Below, piece by piece: positions 16,015-25,441 of a stretch of 64,000 bases of DNA. Each line of letters begins with the position of its first letter. Within the stretch, counting starts at the first letter, position 1. The stretch is from Falsihalocynthiibacter sp042445055 (lineage in GTDB: Bacteria; Pseudomonadota; Alphaproteobacteria; Rhodobacterales; Rhodobacteraceae), in assembly GCF_042445055.1 (NCBI RefSeq), contig NZ_CP170339.1:1178001-1242000 (forward strand). Direction: 5' to 3'. The notes under the pieces are model-generated. The model was not told where the DNA came from. It did no database searches and saw only the letters and a program-made list of their open reading frames with translations. Position numbers and translations under genes: made by a program.

Positions 16015-18909
16015 ATGCTTAGGAAAAAGACCAACGGGGTATCACGACGCGCCCATCGGACAAGTATCCTGTCTGGTGTTGCGGAAAAATCGGTTGATCG
16101 CCGCGCATTTTTGCGCGGATCAGGATTGGCCATCGGAGGGCTCGCCGCCGTTAGCGCAACGGGCGGAACAGTTACACAAGCGAATGCACAGTCGGCAGCG
16201 GGAGCAGCGGTTGAGACAGTTAAATCGGTCTGCACGCATTGCTCGGTCGGGTGTACCGTAATCGCCGAAGTTGAGAACGGTGTTTGGACAGGGCAGGAGC
16301 CCGGATGGGACAGCCCGTTTAACCTTGGGGCGCATTGTGCGAAAGGCGCATCGGTGCGCGAACATGCCCACGGTGAACGCCGCCTCAAATATCCGATGAA
16401 GAAAGAAAACGGTGAGTGGGTTCGCATAAGCTGGGAGCAAGCGATCAACGAGATCGGCGACGGCATGATGAGTATCCGCGAGGAAAGCGGGCCTGACAGT
16501 GTTTACTGGCTTGGATCGGCCAAGCATAACAACGAACAAGCCTATCTGTTCCGTAAATTCGCGGCGTATTGGGGCACCAATAACGTGGACCATCAGGCCC
16601 GCATATGCCACTCGACCACGGTTGCTGGGGTTGCGAATACTTGGGGCTATGGTGCGATGACCAATAGCTATAACGATATTCATAACTCCAAGGCGATCTT
16701 CATTATTGGCGGAAACCCTGCTGAGGCGCATCCTGTTTCGCTTTTGCATGTTCTCAAGGCCAAAGAAGAAAACAACGCGCCGCTGATTGTTTGCGATCCG
16801 CGCTTTACGCGCACGGCGGCTCATGCGGATGAATTCGTTCGTTTCCGTCCGGGTACGGATGTCGCGCTGGTTTGGGGGATTTTGTACCACATCTTTGAAA
16901 ACGGCTGGGAGGACAAAGAGTTCATCCGTACCCGTGTTTGGGGAATGGACCAAATCCGCGAAGAAGTTGCGAAATGGAACCCCGAAGAAGTAGAGCGCGT
17001 AACGGGCGCGCCAGGTGAACAGCTTGAACGGGTTGCGCGTACACTCGTGAATAACCGTCCGGGAACGGTTGTTTGGTGTATGGGCGGCACCCAACACACG
17101 ACAGGAAGCAGTAACACGCGTGCATATTGTGTTCTGCAACTTGCGTTGGGCAATATGGGCGTCGCAGGTGGCGGTACCAATATTTTCCGCGGCCACGACA
17201 ACGTACAAGGCGCCACCGATATGGGCGTCCTTTCGCATACGCTTCCGGGCTATTACGGCCTTGCTGACGGAGCTTGGGCGCATTGGGCGCGTGTTTGGGG
17301 CGAGGACCTGGACTGGCTCAAGGGGCAATTCGCCAGCGCTCCGGGGGCTGACGGGAATGAACAAAATCTCATGACCATGATTGGTATCCCCGTAAGCCGC
17401 TGGATTGATGGTGTGCTAGAGGATGCCGAAAACACCGACAATCCAAACAACGTGCGGGCGATGGTCCTTTGGGGGCACGCGCCGAACTCACAGACACGCG
17501 GCAAGGAAATGAAAACCGCGATGGAGAAGCTGGATATGTTGGTTGTGATTGACCCATATCCAACTGTTACTGCGGTGATGCAGGACCGAACCGATGGGTG
17601 CTACTTGTTACCTGCGTGTACACAGTTTGAAACACGCGGCTCCGTAACTGCCTCCAATCGCTCTTTGCAATGGCGCGAAAAAGTGGTGGACCCGCTGTTT
17701 GAGAGCCTGCCAGATCATGTCATCATGGCAAAGTTCGCAAACAAATTCGGTTTTGCGGATCGCTTGTTCCGCAACATCGAAATGGAGGACCCCGAAACAC
17801 CAAATGTCGAGAGCATTCTCCGCGAGATTAACCGCGGCATGTGGACCATCGGTTATACGGGGCAATCGCCGGAACGCATCAAGCTGCATATGGAAAATCA
17901 ACAGACCTTTGATCGCACAACGCTGCGAGCGGTTGGTGGCCCTGCTGATGGGGATTACTATGGGATGCCGTGGCCATGTTGGGGAACACCCGAGATGAAC
18001 CACCCCGGCACAGCGATCCTCTATGATATGTCGCAACCTGTGTCTAAAGGTGGGCTTACGTTCCGCGCTCGGTATGGTGTGGAAAGGGATGGAGATAACC
18101 TTCTGGCCGAAGGGGTCTATTCGAAAGACTCCGAGATTCAGGACGGCTATCCCGAGTTCACCATGCAAATGCTGGTGGACCTCGGATGGGATGGTGACCT
18201 GACCGATGATGAACGCACGGCGATTGATGCCGTAGCGGGGCCAAATACCAACTGGAAGACAGACCTTTCTGGCGGTATTCAGCGCGTCGCGATCAAGCAT
18301 GAATGTGCTCCCTTCGGGAACGCACGGGCGCGGGCCGTAGTTTGGACATTCCCCGATCCCGTACCGCTTCATCGCGAGCCGCTATATACGCCAAGGCGCG
18401 ATTTGCTGGCGGATTATCCAACCTACGAGGATCGTAAGTTCTATCGGCTTCCGACGCTCTATGCCTCGATTCAAAATCAGGACTTCTCGGGCGACTACCC
18501 GATTATCCTGACATCTGGCCGATTGGTTGAATATGAGGGTGGGGGCGACGAAACGCGCTCCAACCCTTGGCTTGCGGAATTACAGCAGGACATGTTTGTC
18601 GAGATCAACACGCGCGATGCCAATAACGTTGGCATTCGGGACGGTGATCAGTGCTGGGTCGAAGGGGCGGAGGGCGCCAAAGTCAAAGTCATGGCGATGG
18701 TGACCGAACGTGTCGGCGAAGGCGTAGCCTTTATGCCGTTCCACTTTGGTGGCCATTTCGAGGGCAAGGACCTGAGAGACAAATACCCCGAAGGCGCCGA
18801 TCCTTATGTTCTGGGCGAGAGTACCAATACCGCACAGACATATGGCTATGATGTCGTCACCCAGATGCAGGAGACCAAAGTGACTCTCTGCAAAATCACA
18901 GCAGCGTAA
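16015..18909 (+). CDS. fdhA: Formate dehydrogenase alpha subunit, Tat-exported, Cys form
   Basis: This 964-residue molybdenum or tungsten bis-MGD enzyme oxidises formate to CO2. A twin-arginine signal (VDRRAFLRGSGLAIGG, around residue 27) directs the folded enzyme to the periplasm. A 4Fe-4S site follows (CTHCSVGC, with a fourth Cys in GAHCAKG). The metal ligand is cysteine at residue 198 (RICHST; TGC codon at 16606-16608), where E. coli FdnG has selenocysteine. The C-terminal part is a molydopterin dinucleotide-binding domain. AAGGGAGA precedes the ATG. With the beta and gamma subunits it forms an FDH-N-like complex that would pass electrons to quinone. Confidence 0.95.
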   Translation: MLRKKTNGVSRRAHRTSILSGVAEKSVDRRAFLRGSGLAIGGLAAVSATGGTVTQANAQSAAGAAVETVKSVCTHCSVGCTVIAEVENGVWTGQEPGWDSPFNLGAHCAKGASVREHAHGERRLKYPMKKENGEWVRISWEQAINEIGDGMMSIREESGPDSVYWLGSAKHNNEQAYLFRKFAAYWGTNNVDHQARICHSTTVAGVANTWGYGAMTNSYNDIHNSKAIFIIGGNPAEAHPVSLLHVLKAKEENNAPLIVCDPRFTRTAAHADEFVRFRPGTDVALVWGILYHIFENGWEDKEFIRTRVWGMDQIREEVAKWNPEEVERVTGAPGEQLERVARTLVNNRPGTVVWCMGGTQHTTGSSNTRAYCVLQLALGNMGVAGGGTNIFRGHDNVQGATDMGVLSHTLPGYYGLADGAWAHWARVWGEDLDWLKGQFASAPGADGNEQNLMTMIGIPVSRWIDGVLEDAENTDNPNNVRAMVLWGHAPNSQTRGKEMKTAMEKLDMLVVIDPYPTVTAVMQDRTDGCYLLPACTQFETRGSVTASNRSLQWREKVVDPLFESLPDHVIMAKFANKFGFADRLFRNIEMEDPETPNVESILREINRGMWTIGYTGQSPERIKLHMENQQTFDRTTLRAVGGPADGDYYGMPWPCWGTPEMNHPGTAILYDMSQPVSKGGLTFRARYGVERDGDNLLAEGVYSKDSEIQDGYPEFTMQMLVDLGWDGDLTDDERTAIDAVAGPNTNWKTDLSGGIQRVAIKHECAPFGNARARAVVWTFPDPVPLHREPLYTPRRDLLADYPTYEDRKFYRLPTLYASIQNQDFSGDYPIILTSGRLVEYEGGGDETRSNPWLAELQQDMFVEINTRDANNVGIRDGDQCWVEGAEGAKVKVMAMVTERVGEGVAFMPFHFGGHFEGKDLRDKYPEGADPYVLGESTNTAQTYGYDVVTQMQETKVTLCKITAA

Positions 18910-18921
18910 AGGAGATTTGAT

Positions 18922-19515
18922 ATGGCTAGAGCAAAATTCCTCTGCGACGCCGAGCGCTGCATTGAATGCAATGCCTGTGTGACCGCATGTAAGAACGAAC
19001 ACGAAGTGCCGTGGGGCATCAACCGACGGCGTGTCGTGACGATCAATGATGGCAAGCCAGGTGAGCGTTCGATCTCGATGGCGTGTATGCATTGTTCTGA
19101 TGCTCCGTGCATGGCGGTATGCCCGACGGATTGTTTCTATCAAACGGACGATGGCGTCGTTCTTCACTCCAAGGATCTATGCATCGGGTGTGGGTATTGT
19201 TTCTATGCTTGCCCATTCGGTGCGCCGCAGTATCCACAAGCGGGGAATTTCGGTAGCCGCGGTAAGATGGACAAATGTACCTTCTGTGCTGGTGGTCCCG
19301 AAGAGAACAACTCAACCGCCGAGTTCCAGAAATACGGGCGCAACCGGATCGCAGAAGGTAAGCTGCCGATCTGTGCCGAGATGTGTTCGACCAAAGCGCT
19401 GCTTGCTGGGGACGGCGATACCGTCTCTGAAATCTACCGCGAGCGTGTTGTTTCGCGCGGGTTTGGCGCAGGCGCTTGGGGTTGGGGTACGGCTTATGGT
19501 CTCAAGGGAGGCTAA
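18922..19515 (+). CDS. fdhB: Formate dehydrogenase beta subunit, 4Fe-4S
   Basis: This 197-residue electron-transfer subunit begins with CIECNACVTACKNEHEVPWG, followed by CMHCSDAPCMAVCPTDCF, CIGCGYCFYACPFGAPQ and CTFCAGG, giving four 4Fe-4S clusters. It carries electrons from the alpha subunit to the cytochrome b. It lacks the C-terminal membrane helix of E. coli FdnH, as is usual for the shorter Rhodobacterales type. It is 12 bases after the alpha subunit stop, with AAAGGAGAT as ribosome binding site. Confidence 0.95.
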   Translation: MARAKFLCDAERCIECNACVTACKNEHEVPWGINRRRVVTINDGKPGERSISMACMHCSDAPCMAVCPTDCFYQTDDGVVLHSKDLCIGCGYCFYACPFGAPQYPQAGNFGSRGKMDKCTFCAGGPEENNSTAEFQKYGRNRIAEGKLPICAEMCSTKALLAGDGDTVSEIYRERVVSRGFGAGAWGWGTAYGLKGG

Positions 19516-19535
19516 GACGCGGCGATTACTCAATA

Positions 19536-19560
19536 AGGGTGGCGGCGCGTTCGCCACCTT
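19536..19560 (+). other. Intercistronic hairpin between beta and gamma subunit genes
   Basis: Nine-pair stem with a 7-nt loop (left arm 19536-19544, right arm 19552-19560) and no T run, so it is not a terminator. Such hairpins may stabilise the upstream message or lower expression of the gamma gene. Confidence 0.6.
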
Positions 19561-19584
19561 GGAATTCCTCGCATTGGTGGTTCT

Positions 19585-20793
19585 ATGATACGCATTCTCC
19601 TTGGGCTTATTTTGTCTTTGGGCCTTGTTTTGAGCGCCCCTGTGTCGGCACAGGATAATTCTCCGAATCCGCCCAATGATCGAACCTCAACTGGTGGCGC
19701 GCAGAACCTTCAGGATATTTTGGATCGCCAGAACCAAAAGCGCATCGACGATCAATTCCGCCGCGATGCGACAGGTGCAGAGGAGGGCGCGCCAGCCATA
19801 GATCAGCTTGGTACGCTCGGCGGGGCCTCGGACTCGGATATTTGGCGCGCGTACCGATATGGTTCGGCGGATGTTCGGGTGTCTGGAGGCGGTGATGTGG
19901 CGAAAACCGTCATGCAGTCGGGTGGGATGTGGTGGCTAAAATTCCGTGCCACAACGCTACACACGCTGATGACTTACTCTATCATCGGCATCCTTGTTCT
20001 GCTTGCGCTGTTTTACCTGATCCGTGGCAAGATCCGAATATCTGGCGGAAAAACAGGCCGCAAAGTCATTCGATTTAAGGCTGTTGAGCGGCTTGGCCAT
20101 TGGACGCTCGCTATTTCCTTTATCCTACTGGCGCTTACGGGGCTGTTTACCCTATTCGGGCGACAGATCATCCTTCCCCTACTTGGGCGCGAGGCCTTTT
20201 CCACAATGGCGATTGCCGCCAAGTGGATACATAACAATGTCGCTTGGGCCTTTATCATCGGCCTCGTGATGATTTTTGTGTTCTGGGTAAAGGATAACTT
20301 TCCCGACAAGACAGATATCAAATGGATCGCGCAGGGCGGGGGAATATTTAACAAGAACCTCCATCCGCCAGCCAAGAAGTTCAACGCAGGTCAAAAGGTT
20401 ATTTTCTGGTCGGTGGTCATCTTTGGCACCTCGGTTTCGGTAACGGGTGTATCGCTGCTGTTTCCGTTTCAGATCCCGCTCTTCGGCCATACGTTCGAAA
20501 TATTGAACGCAATGGGATTGCCGCAGCTTGTAGGTTTCGGCGAGCTAAACACCGCGCTAACGCCCCAAGAGGATATGCAGTTTGCGCACGTGTGGCACGC
20601 GCTCTTGGCGGGGCTGCTAATCGTTATCGTGATTGCGCATATCTATATTGGCTCGGTCGGAATGGAGGGCGCATTCAGCGCAGTTGGAACCGGTGAAGTT
20701 GAAGAACAATGGGCGCGCGAGCATCACTCTCTTTGGGTGGAGCAAGTGTTGGCCGAAGAACGCGCCGCCCCTAAAGATGCGCAGGAGGTATAG
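19585..20793 (+). CDS. fdhC: Formate dehydrogenase gamma subunit, cytochrome b
   Basis: This 402-residue membrane subunit has a cleavable signal peptide (to about residue 23), a periplasmic segment of about 110 residues rich in Gln/Asp/Gly, one helix near 130-150, then the four-helix cytochrome b556 core with haem-ligand histidines in RLGHWTLA, KWIHNNVAW and VWHALLAG. The long N-terminal periplasmic part is absent from E. coli FdnI but usual for this type. It anchors the complex and reduces quinone. A 42-residue ORF follows four bases after the stop. Confidence 0.93.
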   Translation: MIRILLGLILSLGLVLSAPVSAQDNSPNPPNDRTSTGGAQNLQDILDRQNQKRIDDQFRRDATGAEEGAPAIDQLGTLGGASDSDIWRAYRYGSADVRVSGGGDVAKTVMQSGGMWWLKFRATTLHTLMTYSIIGILVLLALFYLIRGKIRISGGKTGRKVIRFKAVERLGHWTLAISFILLALTGLFTLFGRQIILPLLGREAFSTMAIAAKWIHNNVAWAFIIGLVMIFVFWVKDNFPDKTDIKWIAQGGGIFNKNLHPPAKKFNAGQKVIFWSVVIFGTSVSVTGVSLLFPFQIPLFGHTFEILNAMGLPQLVGFGELNTALTPQEDMQFAHVWHALLAGLLIVIVIAHIYIGSVGMEGAFSAVGTGEVEEQWAREHHSLWVEQVLAEERAAPKDAQEV

Positions 20794-20796
20794 GGC

Positions 20797-20925
20797 ATGA
20801 GGATAATTGCTTTTGCCGCGCTTTTTGTAGGGGTTATCGCGATAGGCGCGAATATGACATTGTCGCAAATCGGGTTTTCATCAGCGGACCGAAACAGCAG
20901 CAGTTCGGTGCGGGTCGGCAATTAG
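20797..20925 (+). CDS. Small membrane or secreted protein (42 residues), unrecognised
   Basis: This short ORF begins MRIIAFAALFVGVIAIGANM and ends in a polar Ser-rich tail (NSSSSVRVGN). The first 18 residues form one hydrophobic segment, either a signal peptide or a membrane anchor. An excellent AGGAGGT site lies seven bases upstream, overlapping the end of the gamma subunit gene, and the start is four bases after that gene's stop. Both points argue for real translation. I do not recognise the family; a small auxiliary subunit of the formate dehydrogenase is an inference from position. Confidence 0.6.
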   Translation: MRIIAFAALFVGVIAIGANMTLSQIGFSSADRNSSSSVRVGN

Positions 20926-20960
20926 GGTGTTTAGATTTATTATAGCAAGAGGAAAGTATC

Positions 20961-21260
20961 ATGAATTGGAAAGTTACTCTTGTTGTGGGAAGCGTCGTGC
21001 TCCTCGCGGGATGTGTTGAGGATGCTGGCACATCAAATGTTGGTATGCCCTCGGTCGGCAGCAGCTCAGACCTAAGCGATTTTGAGGGCGCGCGCGCAGG
21101 GCAGGCAGAGATGGGCCTGAAAAGCCTTGGATATGAAGCTGCCCGCACCGAAGGTTTGACGGCTTATTGGTATAACAATGCAACTAATGCCTGCGCACGT
21201 ATTGTGACATCCAATGGTCGGTACTCCGAGGTTGATATGGTGTCCGCTAACGAATGCTGA
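20961..21260 (+). CDS. Putative lipoprotein, unknown function
   Basis: This 99-residue protein has a clear lipoprotein signal: a short hydrophobic stretch ending LLAGC, so cleavage and lipidation at Cys18 are expected. The mature part has a low-complexity linker (Gly/Ser) and a small domain with NACARIVTSNGRYSEV, in which two cysteines (NAC and the C-terminal NEC) could form a disulfide. The ribosome binding site is AGAGGAAAG. I do not recognise the family, and its link to the formate dehydrogenase genes may be only positional. Confidence 0.75.
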   Translation: MNWKVTLVVGSVVLLAGCVEDAGTSNVGMPSVGSSSDLSDFEGARAGQAEMGLKSLGYEAARTEGLTAYWYNNATNACARIVTSNGRYSEVDMVSANEC

Positions 21261-21360
21261 TCAATTTCTCAGGGGCCCAAGTCTTACAGGGCTCCTGCTG
21301 CGCGGAATATGATGCGGCCTTGTTACTCTAATTTGCCACTTATCACTAAGAGGGGCCGAT

Positions 21361-23427
21361 ATGCGCCGTTGTTTGTATCCATCGCTAAGCATTATCGCAC
21401 TTGGCACAATTGTTTCTGCCGCGTGTGCAGAGGAGCTACAACCGATAGGGCCGGACGATCTGGCGTTTTCGGTGGAGAACATGGATCAATCGGTTGATCC
21501 AGCAGAGGACTTCTATCGTTATGCTTCTGGTGCTTGGCAGGATCGCATTACACGTCCGTCGCACCTCAGTGCCTATGGTATGTTCGACATTATGCAAGAG
21601 CGTCAAACACAGCAAATGAAGCTGACCGTGGCGCGCGCTGGCGAAGCTGCAGCGACGGCACCAAAGGGGAGCCCGACGCAGCTCGTCGGAGATTTCTACA
21701 ACGCTTATATGGACGTAGAGCGTATAGACGCGGCGGGGATCGAACCCATTCGTGATCTGCTTGATAAGATTGCGGAGCTTGAGAACCTTGATGATTTGCT
21801 GCGTTTTTCGGCGGAGCTTGCGATGTCGGATGGTCCGGCAATGCTCGTGGCGTTTCTTCCTTTTCCCGATCTTGCCGACAGTAAGAAATATGCCGTCTAC
21901 GGGCAGGGCGGGAGCCTTGGGATTGATGAACAGTTTCATAGCTTGCTCAGAGAGGGGCCAGATGGCGAGCGCTATGTGGCCTACAAGACCTATATCGAAG
22001 AGATACTCGACATAGCGGGCTATGAGGCCGAAGACGCGCAGCGCATTGCCGAAACAACGCTGGAAATTGAAACAGAGATTCTGGCGGCAATGCTCTCACC
22101 CGAAGAGGGGATTGACCCGCACAATTTCTATAACCCGATGCCGTTTGTGGACGCGCAGGCCGAAATTCCCAATTTCGATCTTCCAATATATTTTGAGACA
22201 CTGGGGATTGATGTCCCCGAGAATGTCATTCTGTCAGAGCCACGTCTGTTCCCAGTTCTTAACAAGATGCTGGCGGAACGGCCGCTTCAAGACTTCCAAG
22301 ATTATGCAACATTTCGCGTCATCGATAGCTATCGCCCTCAACTCACAACCGAATTCGACGAACCATCGCGCGTTTTTGATGAGGTCCTGACGGGCGTTGG
22401 TGTCCTCCTCCCCCGCGAAGATAGGGCCTTGGAAGAGTTGAAAGTGGCCTTGGGCCATCCCCTAAGCCAAGTTTACGTCGACAATTTCTACCCCGAAGAA
22501 ATCCGCACTAAGGCGACCGATATGGTCGATCGTATCTACGAAACATTCATGAAGCGGATTCCTTCGCTCGATTGGCTCTCTGATGAAACGCGGGCGGCAG
22601 CGCAGGAGAAGCTTGAGAAATTCACAATTCGCATCGGGTATCCTGACAACTGGATTGATTATAGCAGCGTCGATATCGGGCCTGATGTCGTGGATAATAT
22701 GCGCAACATCGCGGCCTTTGATGTGAAACGATACTTTGAGCGCGCCTCTGGTCCGGTGGTTCAAGAAGAGTTCAACTCAGAGTCAACACTCCCGATAGTG
22801 GTGAACGCCGCCTACAACGCACTGATGAATGGTTTCGAGGTTCCCGCAGCGATCCAGCAGGCACCGGCCTTTGACGCGGACATGGACGCGCCGATTTACT
22901 TCTGTCGTCTAGGAGCGATCATTGGCCATGAAATGACGCACGGGTTTGATAGCGGTGGCCGACAATTTGACGCCGACGGTAACCTGCGTGATTGGTGGAC
23001 CGAAAAAGACGCCGAAGCCTTCAACAAAAGGGCGGAGAAGTTAGTCGATCAAGCCAACGCCGTTGAAATCCTTCCGGGCCTGTATCTGAACGGCCCTCTG
23101 AACGTGAAGGAAAACATGGCGGATGTCGGCGGCGTTTCATTGGCGCATGCGGCGCTTATGGAACACCTTGAAGAACACCCCGAAGAAAATGTCGAGATCG
23201 ACGGACTTAGCCCCTCACAACGTTGCTTCCTATCGTGGGCGCAGCTTTGGACTTGGAAAGCGTCGGAACAGTTTATCCGAACAATCGTGGCTTCGGACGG
23301 GCACCCTCCGAGTGAGTATCGTACCTATGCACCGCTTCAACATCTGGATGCGTTCTACGAGGCATTTGACATTAATGAAGGCGACCCAATGTGGCTTGCG
23401 CCCGAGCAACGGGTGAGTGCGTGGTAA
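21361..23427 (+). CDS. M13 family zinc metallopeptidase (neprilysin/PepO-like)
   Basis: This 688-residue protein has a signal peptide (cleavage probably near the ACAEE sequence) and the full M13 layout. The N-terminal part has the DFYRYASGAWQ entry motif, and the C-terminal catalytic domain has HEMTH at residues 523-527 and ENMADVGG supplying the third zinc ligand. The NAAYNALMNGFEVPAAI segment matches the family's substrate-binding strand. It should be a periplasmic or surface endopeptidase acting on oligopeptides. The gene stands alone and its end lies five bases from the end of the convergent GntR gene. Confidence 0.93.
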   Translation: MRRCLYPSLSIIALGTIVSAACAEELQPIGPDDLAFSVENMDQSVDPAEDFYRYASGAWQDRITRPSHLSAYGMFDIMQERQTQQMKLTVARAGEAAATAPKGSPTQLVGDFYNAYMDVERIDAAGIEPIRDLLDKIAELENLDDLLRFSAELAMSDGPAMLVAFLPFPDLADSKKYAVYGQGGSLGIDEQFHSLLREGPDGERYVAYKTYIEEILDIAGYEAEDAQRIAETTLEIETEILAAMLSPEEGIDPHNFYNPMPFVDAQAEIPNFDLPIYFETLGIDVPENVILSEPRLFPVLNKMLAERPLQDFQDYATFRVIDSYRPQLTTEFDEPSRVFDEVLTGVGVLLPREDRALEELKVALGHPLSQVYVDNFYPEEIRTKATDMVDRIYETFMKRIPSLDWLSDETRAAAQEKLEKFTIRIGYPDNWIDYSSVDIGPDVVDNMRNIAAFDVKRYFERASGPVVQEEFNSESTLPIVVNAAYNALMNGFEVPAAIQQAPAFDADMDAPIYFCRLGAIIGHEMTHGFDSGGRQFDADGNLRDWWTEKDAEAFNKRAEKLVDQANAVEILPGLYLNGPLNVKENMADVGGVSLAHAALMEHLEEHPEENVEIDGLSPSQRCFLSWAQLWTWKASEQFIRTIVASDGHPPSEYRTYAPLQHLDAFYEAFDINEGDPMWLAPEQRVSAW

Positions 23428-23432
23428 GCAGA

Positions 23433-24128
23433 TCAGGAATGAGATGAGCGGTAAATTTCCGTCGTCGCGCGGTTAAGCAACTCTTCCATTGCGGCGGCAG
23501 AGGACCCGTCGTTTCGTTTGATCGCTTCGAGCACTTCGATGTGGGCTTCGTAACCTTCTTTGAGTGAGCTGTGATGTTGTTCCTGTAGCGCGAAGCTGGC
23601 CTTTAGGAGCGGGGTCAGAATAGAGCTAAGCCGTTGAATTAGAGTGTTTCCACTGGCCTCAAATATCGCGAGGTGGAAGTCGATGTCTGCCGCATAAAAC
23701 GCCGTTTTGTCATCGAGTTCCGCGTGCATCCGTGAGAGTGCCGTTTCTAGCTTGGCAAGAGATGCTGGATCCGCGCGTTCGGCCGCGAGCGATGCGGCGC
23801 GTGGCTCCACCGCGCGGCGCAGATCAACGAGATCGCGTAGTACATAAAGCGGCAAATCCTCGGGCCGATGCCAAGAGAGCACCCGCGCATCAAGCATATC
23901 CCAATCATCGCGCGGACAGACAAATGTGCCCGCTCGTTTGCGTGCACGGATGAGCCCCTTTGTTGCCAGAACTTTGAGCGCCTCTCGGACAGCTTGGCGC
24001 CCTGCGGCGAACTCGTCCTGTAGCTCGGTTTCCTTGGGGAGTGGTTCCCCTTCCTTGATCTCGCCTTGCGCAATTCGGGTGCCGAGTGCGTCAGATATAC
24101 GTTCGAACACCAGCGGAGATTTCGTCAT
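23433..24128 (-). CDS. FadR/GntR family transcriptional regulator (galactonate operon)
   Basis: This 231-residue regulator has an N-terminal GntR winged helix (KETELQDEFAAGRQAVREALKVLATKGLI, DNA-recognition helix) and a C-terminal FCD helical domain with metal/ligand histidines (DIDFHLAIF). The ATG at 24128 overlaps the stop of the TRAP large permease (ATGA), so it is the last gene of the galactonate operon and probably controls it. E. coli DgoR is also an FCD-type GntR repressor responding to galactonate; that effector is an inference here. Confidence 0.88.
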   Translation of the reverse strand: MTKSPLVFERISDALGTRIAQGEIKEGEPLPKETELQDEFAAGRQAVREALKVLATKGLIRARKRAGTFVCPRDDWDMLDARVLSWHRPEDLPLYVLRDLVDLRRAVEPRAASLAAERADPASLAKLETALSRMHAELDDKTAFYAADIDFHLAIFEASGNTLIQRLSSILTPLLKASFALQEQHHSSLKEGYEAHIEVLEAIKRNDGSSAAAMEELLNRATTEIYRSSHS

Positions 24129-25441
24129 CGGCCTGTAATCCAAGGAAAGGCAATAAGCATCGCAACCGCAAGAATCTGGAGGCAAATGAAGGGCACAAGT
24201 GAACGAAAGATCGTTGCCAAAGTAATTCCCGGAGGCGCCACGCTCTTGAGATAAAACGCCGCTGGACCGAAGGGCGGTGAAAGAAACGATACCTGCATGT
24301 TCATAGCGAACAACACGCCGAACCAGACAGGGTCATATCCAAGCTTCACAATTACCGGAACAAAGATCGGCATGGTAAGGAGCGCAATCCCGACCCAATC
24401 CAGGAACATCCCGAGGATAAATAGGATCAGCATCATGAACAGAAGGATGATCGTAGGATTGTCTGAGATGCCGGTAATTAGGGCCGAGACAAACTGAATG
24501 CCGCCCATAAGGTTAAACACGCCCACAAGAGCGCTCGCGCCGATGCCGATCCACACGATCATACCAACCGTGCGCAGCGATTGGAGCGCTGCTTCCTTGA
24601 GCATTTCAAGCGAAAACTCGCGCCGCACGATGGTTGATAGGATAACGCCAGCGACGCCAACTGCGGATGCTTCGGTCACGCTCGCGATGCCGCCATAGAT
24701 AGAGCCAAGCACCGCCGCAACCACGCAGAGTGGCAGAAAAAGGCCCTTCAGCAGGCGGAGCTTTTCGCCGCGCGAAATTGCATCGGGTTCGGAAATCGGT
24801 GCGAGTGCAGGGTTCATATAGGCGCGCACCAGAACGTAAATGGTATAGAAGCCAGCCAGCATCAAACCCGGCAGGAAGGATGCGGTAAACAGGTCCCCAA
24901 CCGACACGTTTGCCGTTAGCCCATAGATGATCAACACGATCGACGGCGGCACCATGGTGCCAAGCGCACCGCCCGCACATACCACGCCAATCGCCAAGTG
25001 TTTATCATAGCCAAGTCGAAGCATCTGGGGCAGGGCAACAAGCCCGAGCAGCACAACCTCGCCGCCAATGATCCCGCTCATCGCAGCAAGAACCACGGCA
25101 ACCGCGATGGTCTGTATCGCGATACCACCGCGAAGGCGACCCCCCACCAGCTTCATGGCGTCAAACAAATCGCGCGCAATGCCCGAGCGGTCCAGAATGG
25201 CCGCCATAAGCACGAACATCGGCACGGATACGAACACGAACGACGAAACGAACGAGAACACGCGGCTTGTGATCAACGGGACGACTTGTGGCCCAAACCA
25301 TCCGAGCGCAAAGATCAATGCCACAAGCAGCGTGACATAGGCCAGCGGCATGCCCGTGATGAGCAACCCGAGAAGCAAGGCAAACATCGCGAAGGTGCCG
25401 TATTCAATCCCGAGAGATTGCAGCGAACCAAAGAACTCCAT
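24125..25441 (-). CDS. TRAP transporter large permease (DctM-type)
   Basis: This 438-residue polytopic inner-membrane protein is the DctM subunit of a TRAP transporter, with the usual dozen or so helices and family motifs such as GMPLAYVTL, IPLAEA-type loops and a C-terminal SPPFGPAAFYLK segment. It forms the sodium-driven channel together with the DctQ subunit. The ATG at 25441 overlaps the DctQ stop (TAATG). The open frame extends about 60 codons upstream but that lies within dctQ. Confidence 0.93.
   Translation of the reverse strand: MEFFGSLQSLGIEYGTFAMFALLLGLLITGMPLAYVTLLVALIFALGWFGPQVVPLITSRVFSFVSSFVFVSVPMFVLMAAILDRSGIARDLFDAMKLVGGRLRGGIAIQTIAVAVVLAAMSGIIGGEVVLLGLVALPQMLRLGYDKHLAIGVVCAGGALGTMVPPSIVLIIYGLTANVSVGDLFTASFLPGLMLAGFYTIYVLVRAYMNPALAPISEPDAISRGEKLRLLKGLFLPLCVVAAVLGSIYGGIASVTEASAVGVAGVILSTIVRREFSLEMLKEAALQSLRTVGMIVWIGIGASALVGVFNLMGGIQFVSALITGISDNPTIILLFMMLILFILGMFLDWVGIALLTMPIFVPVIVKLGYDPVWFGVLFAMNMQVSFLSPPFGPAAFYLKSVAPPGITLATIFRSLVPFICLQILAVAMLIAFPWITGR

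Noticed and set aside
16606..16608. Possible selenocysteine codon in formate dehydrogenase
   Set aside because: The codon at the metal-ligand position is TGC (Cys), so no TGA read-through or SECIS element is needed.
16120..17364. 414-codon open frame antisense to the formate dehydrogenase alpha gene
   Set aside because: The plus-strand protein has complete family motifs; the antisense frame has no recognisable domain or ribosome binding site and is a by-product of codon bias.
17608..18372. 254-codon antisense frame in the 3' half of the alpha subunit gene
   Set aside because: Same reason: no domain and no initiation site, and it is fully covered by a confident gene.
21268..21300. Possible terminator after the lipoprotein gene
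   Set aside because: An eight-pair imperfect stem (AGGGGCCC / GGGCTCCT) is followed by GC-rich sequence and not by a T run.
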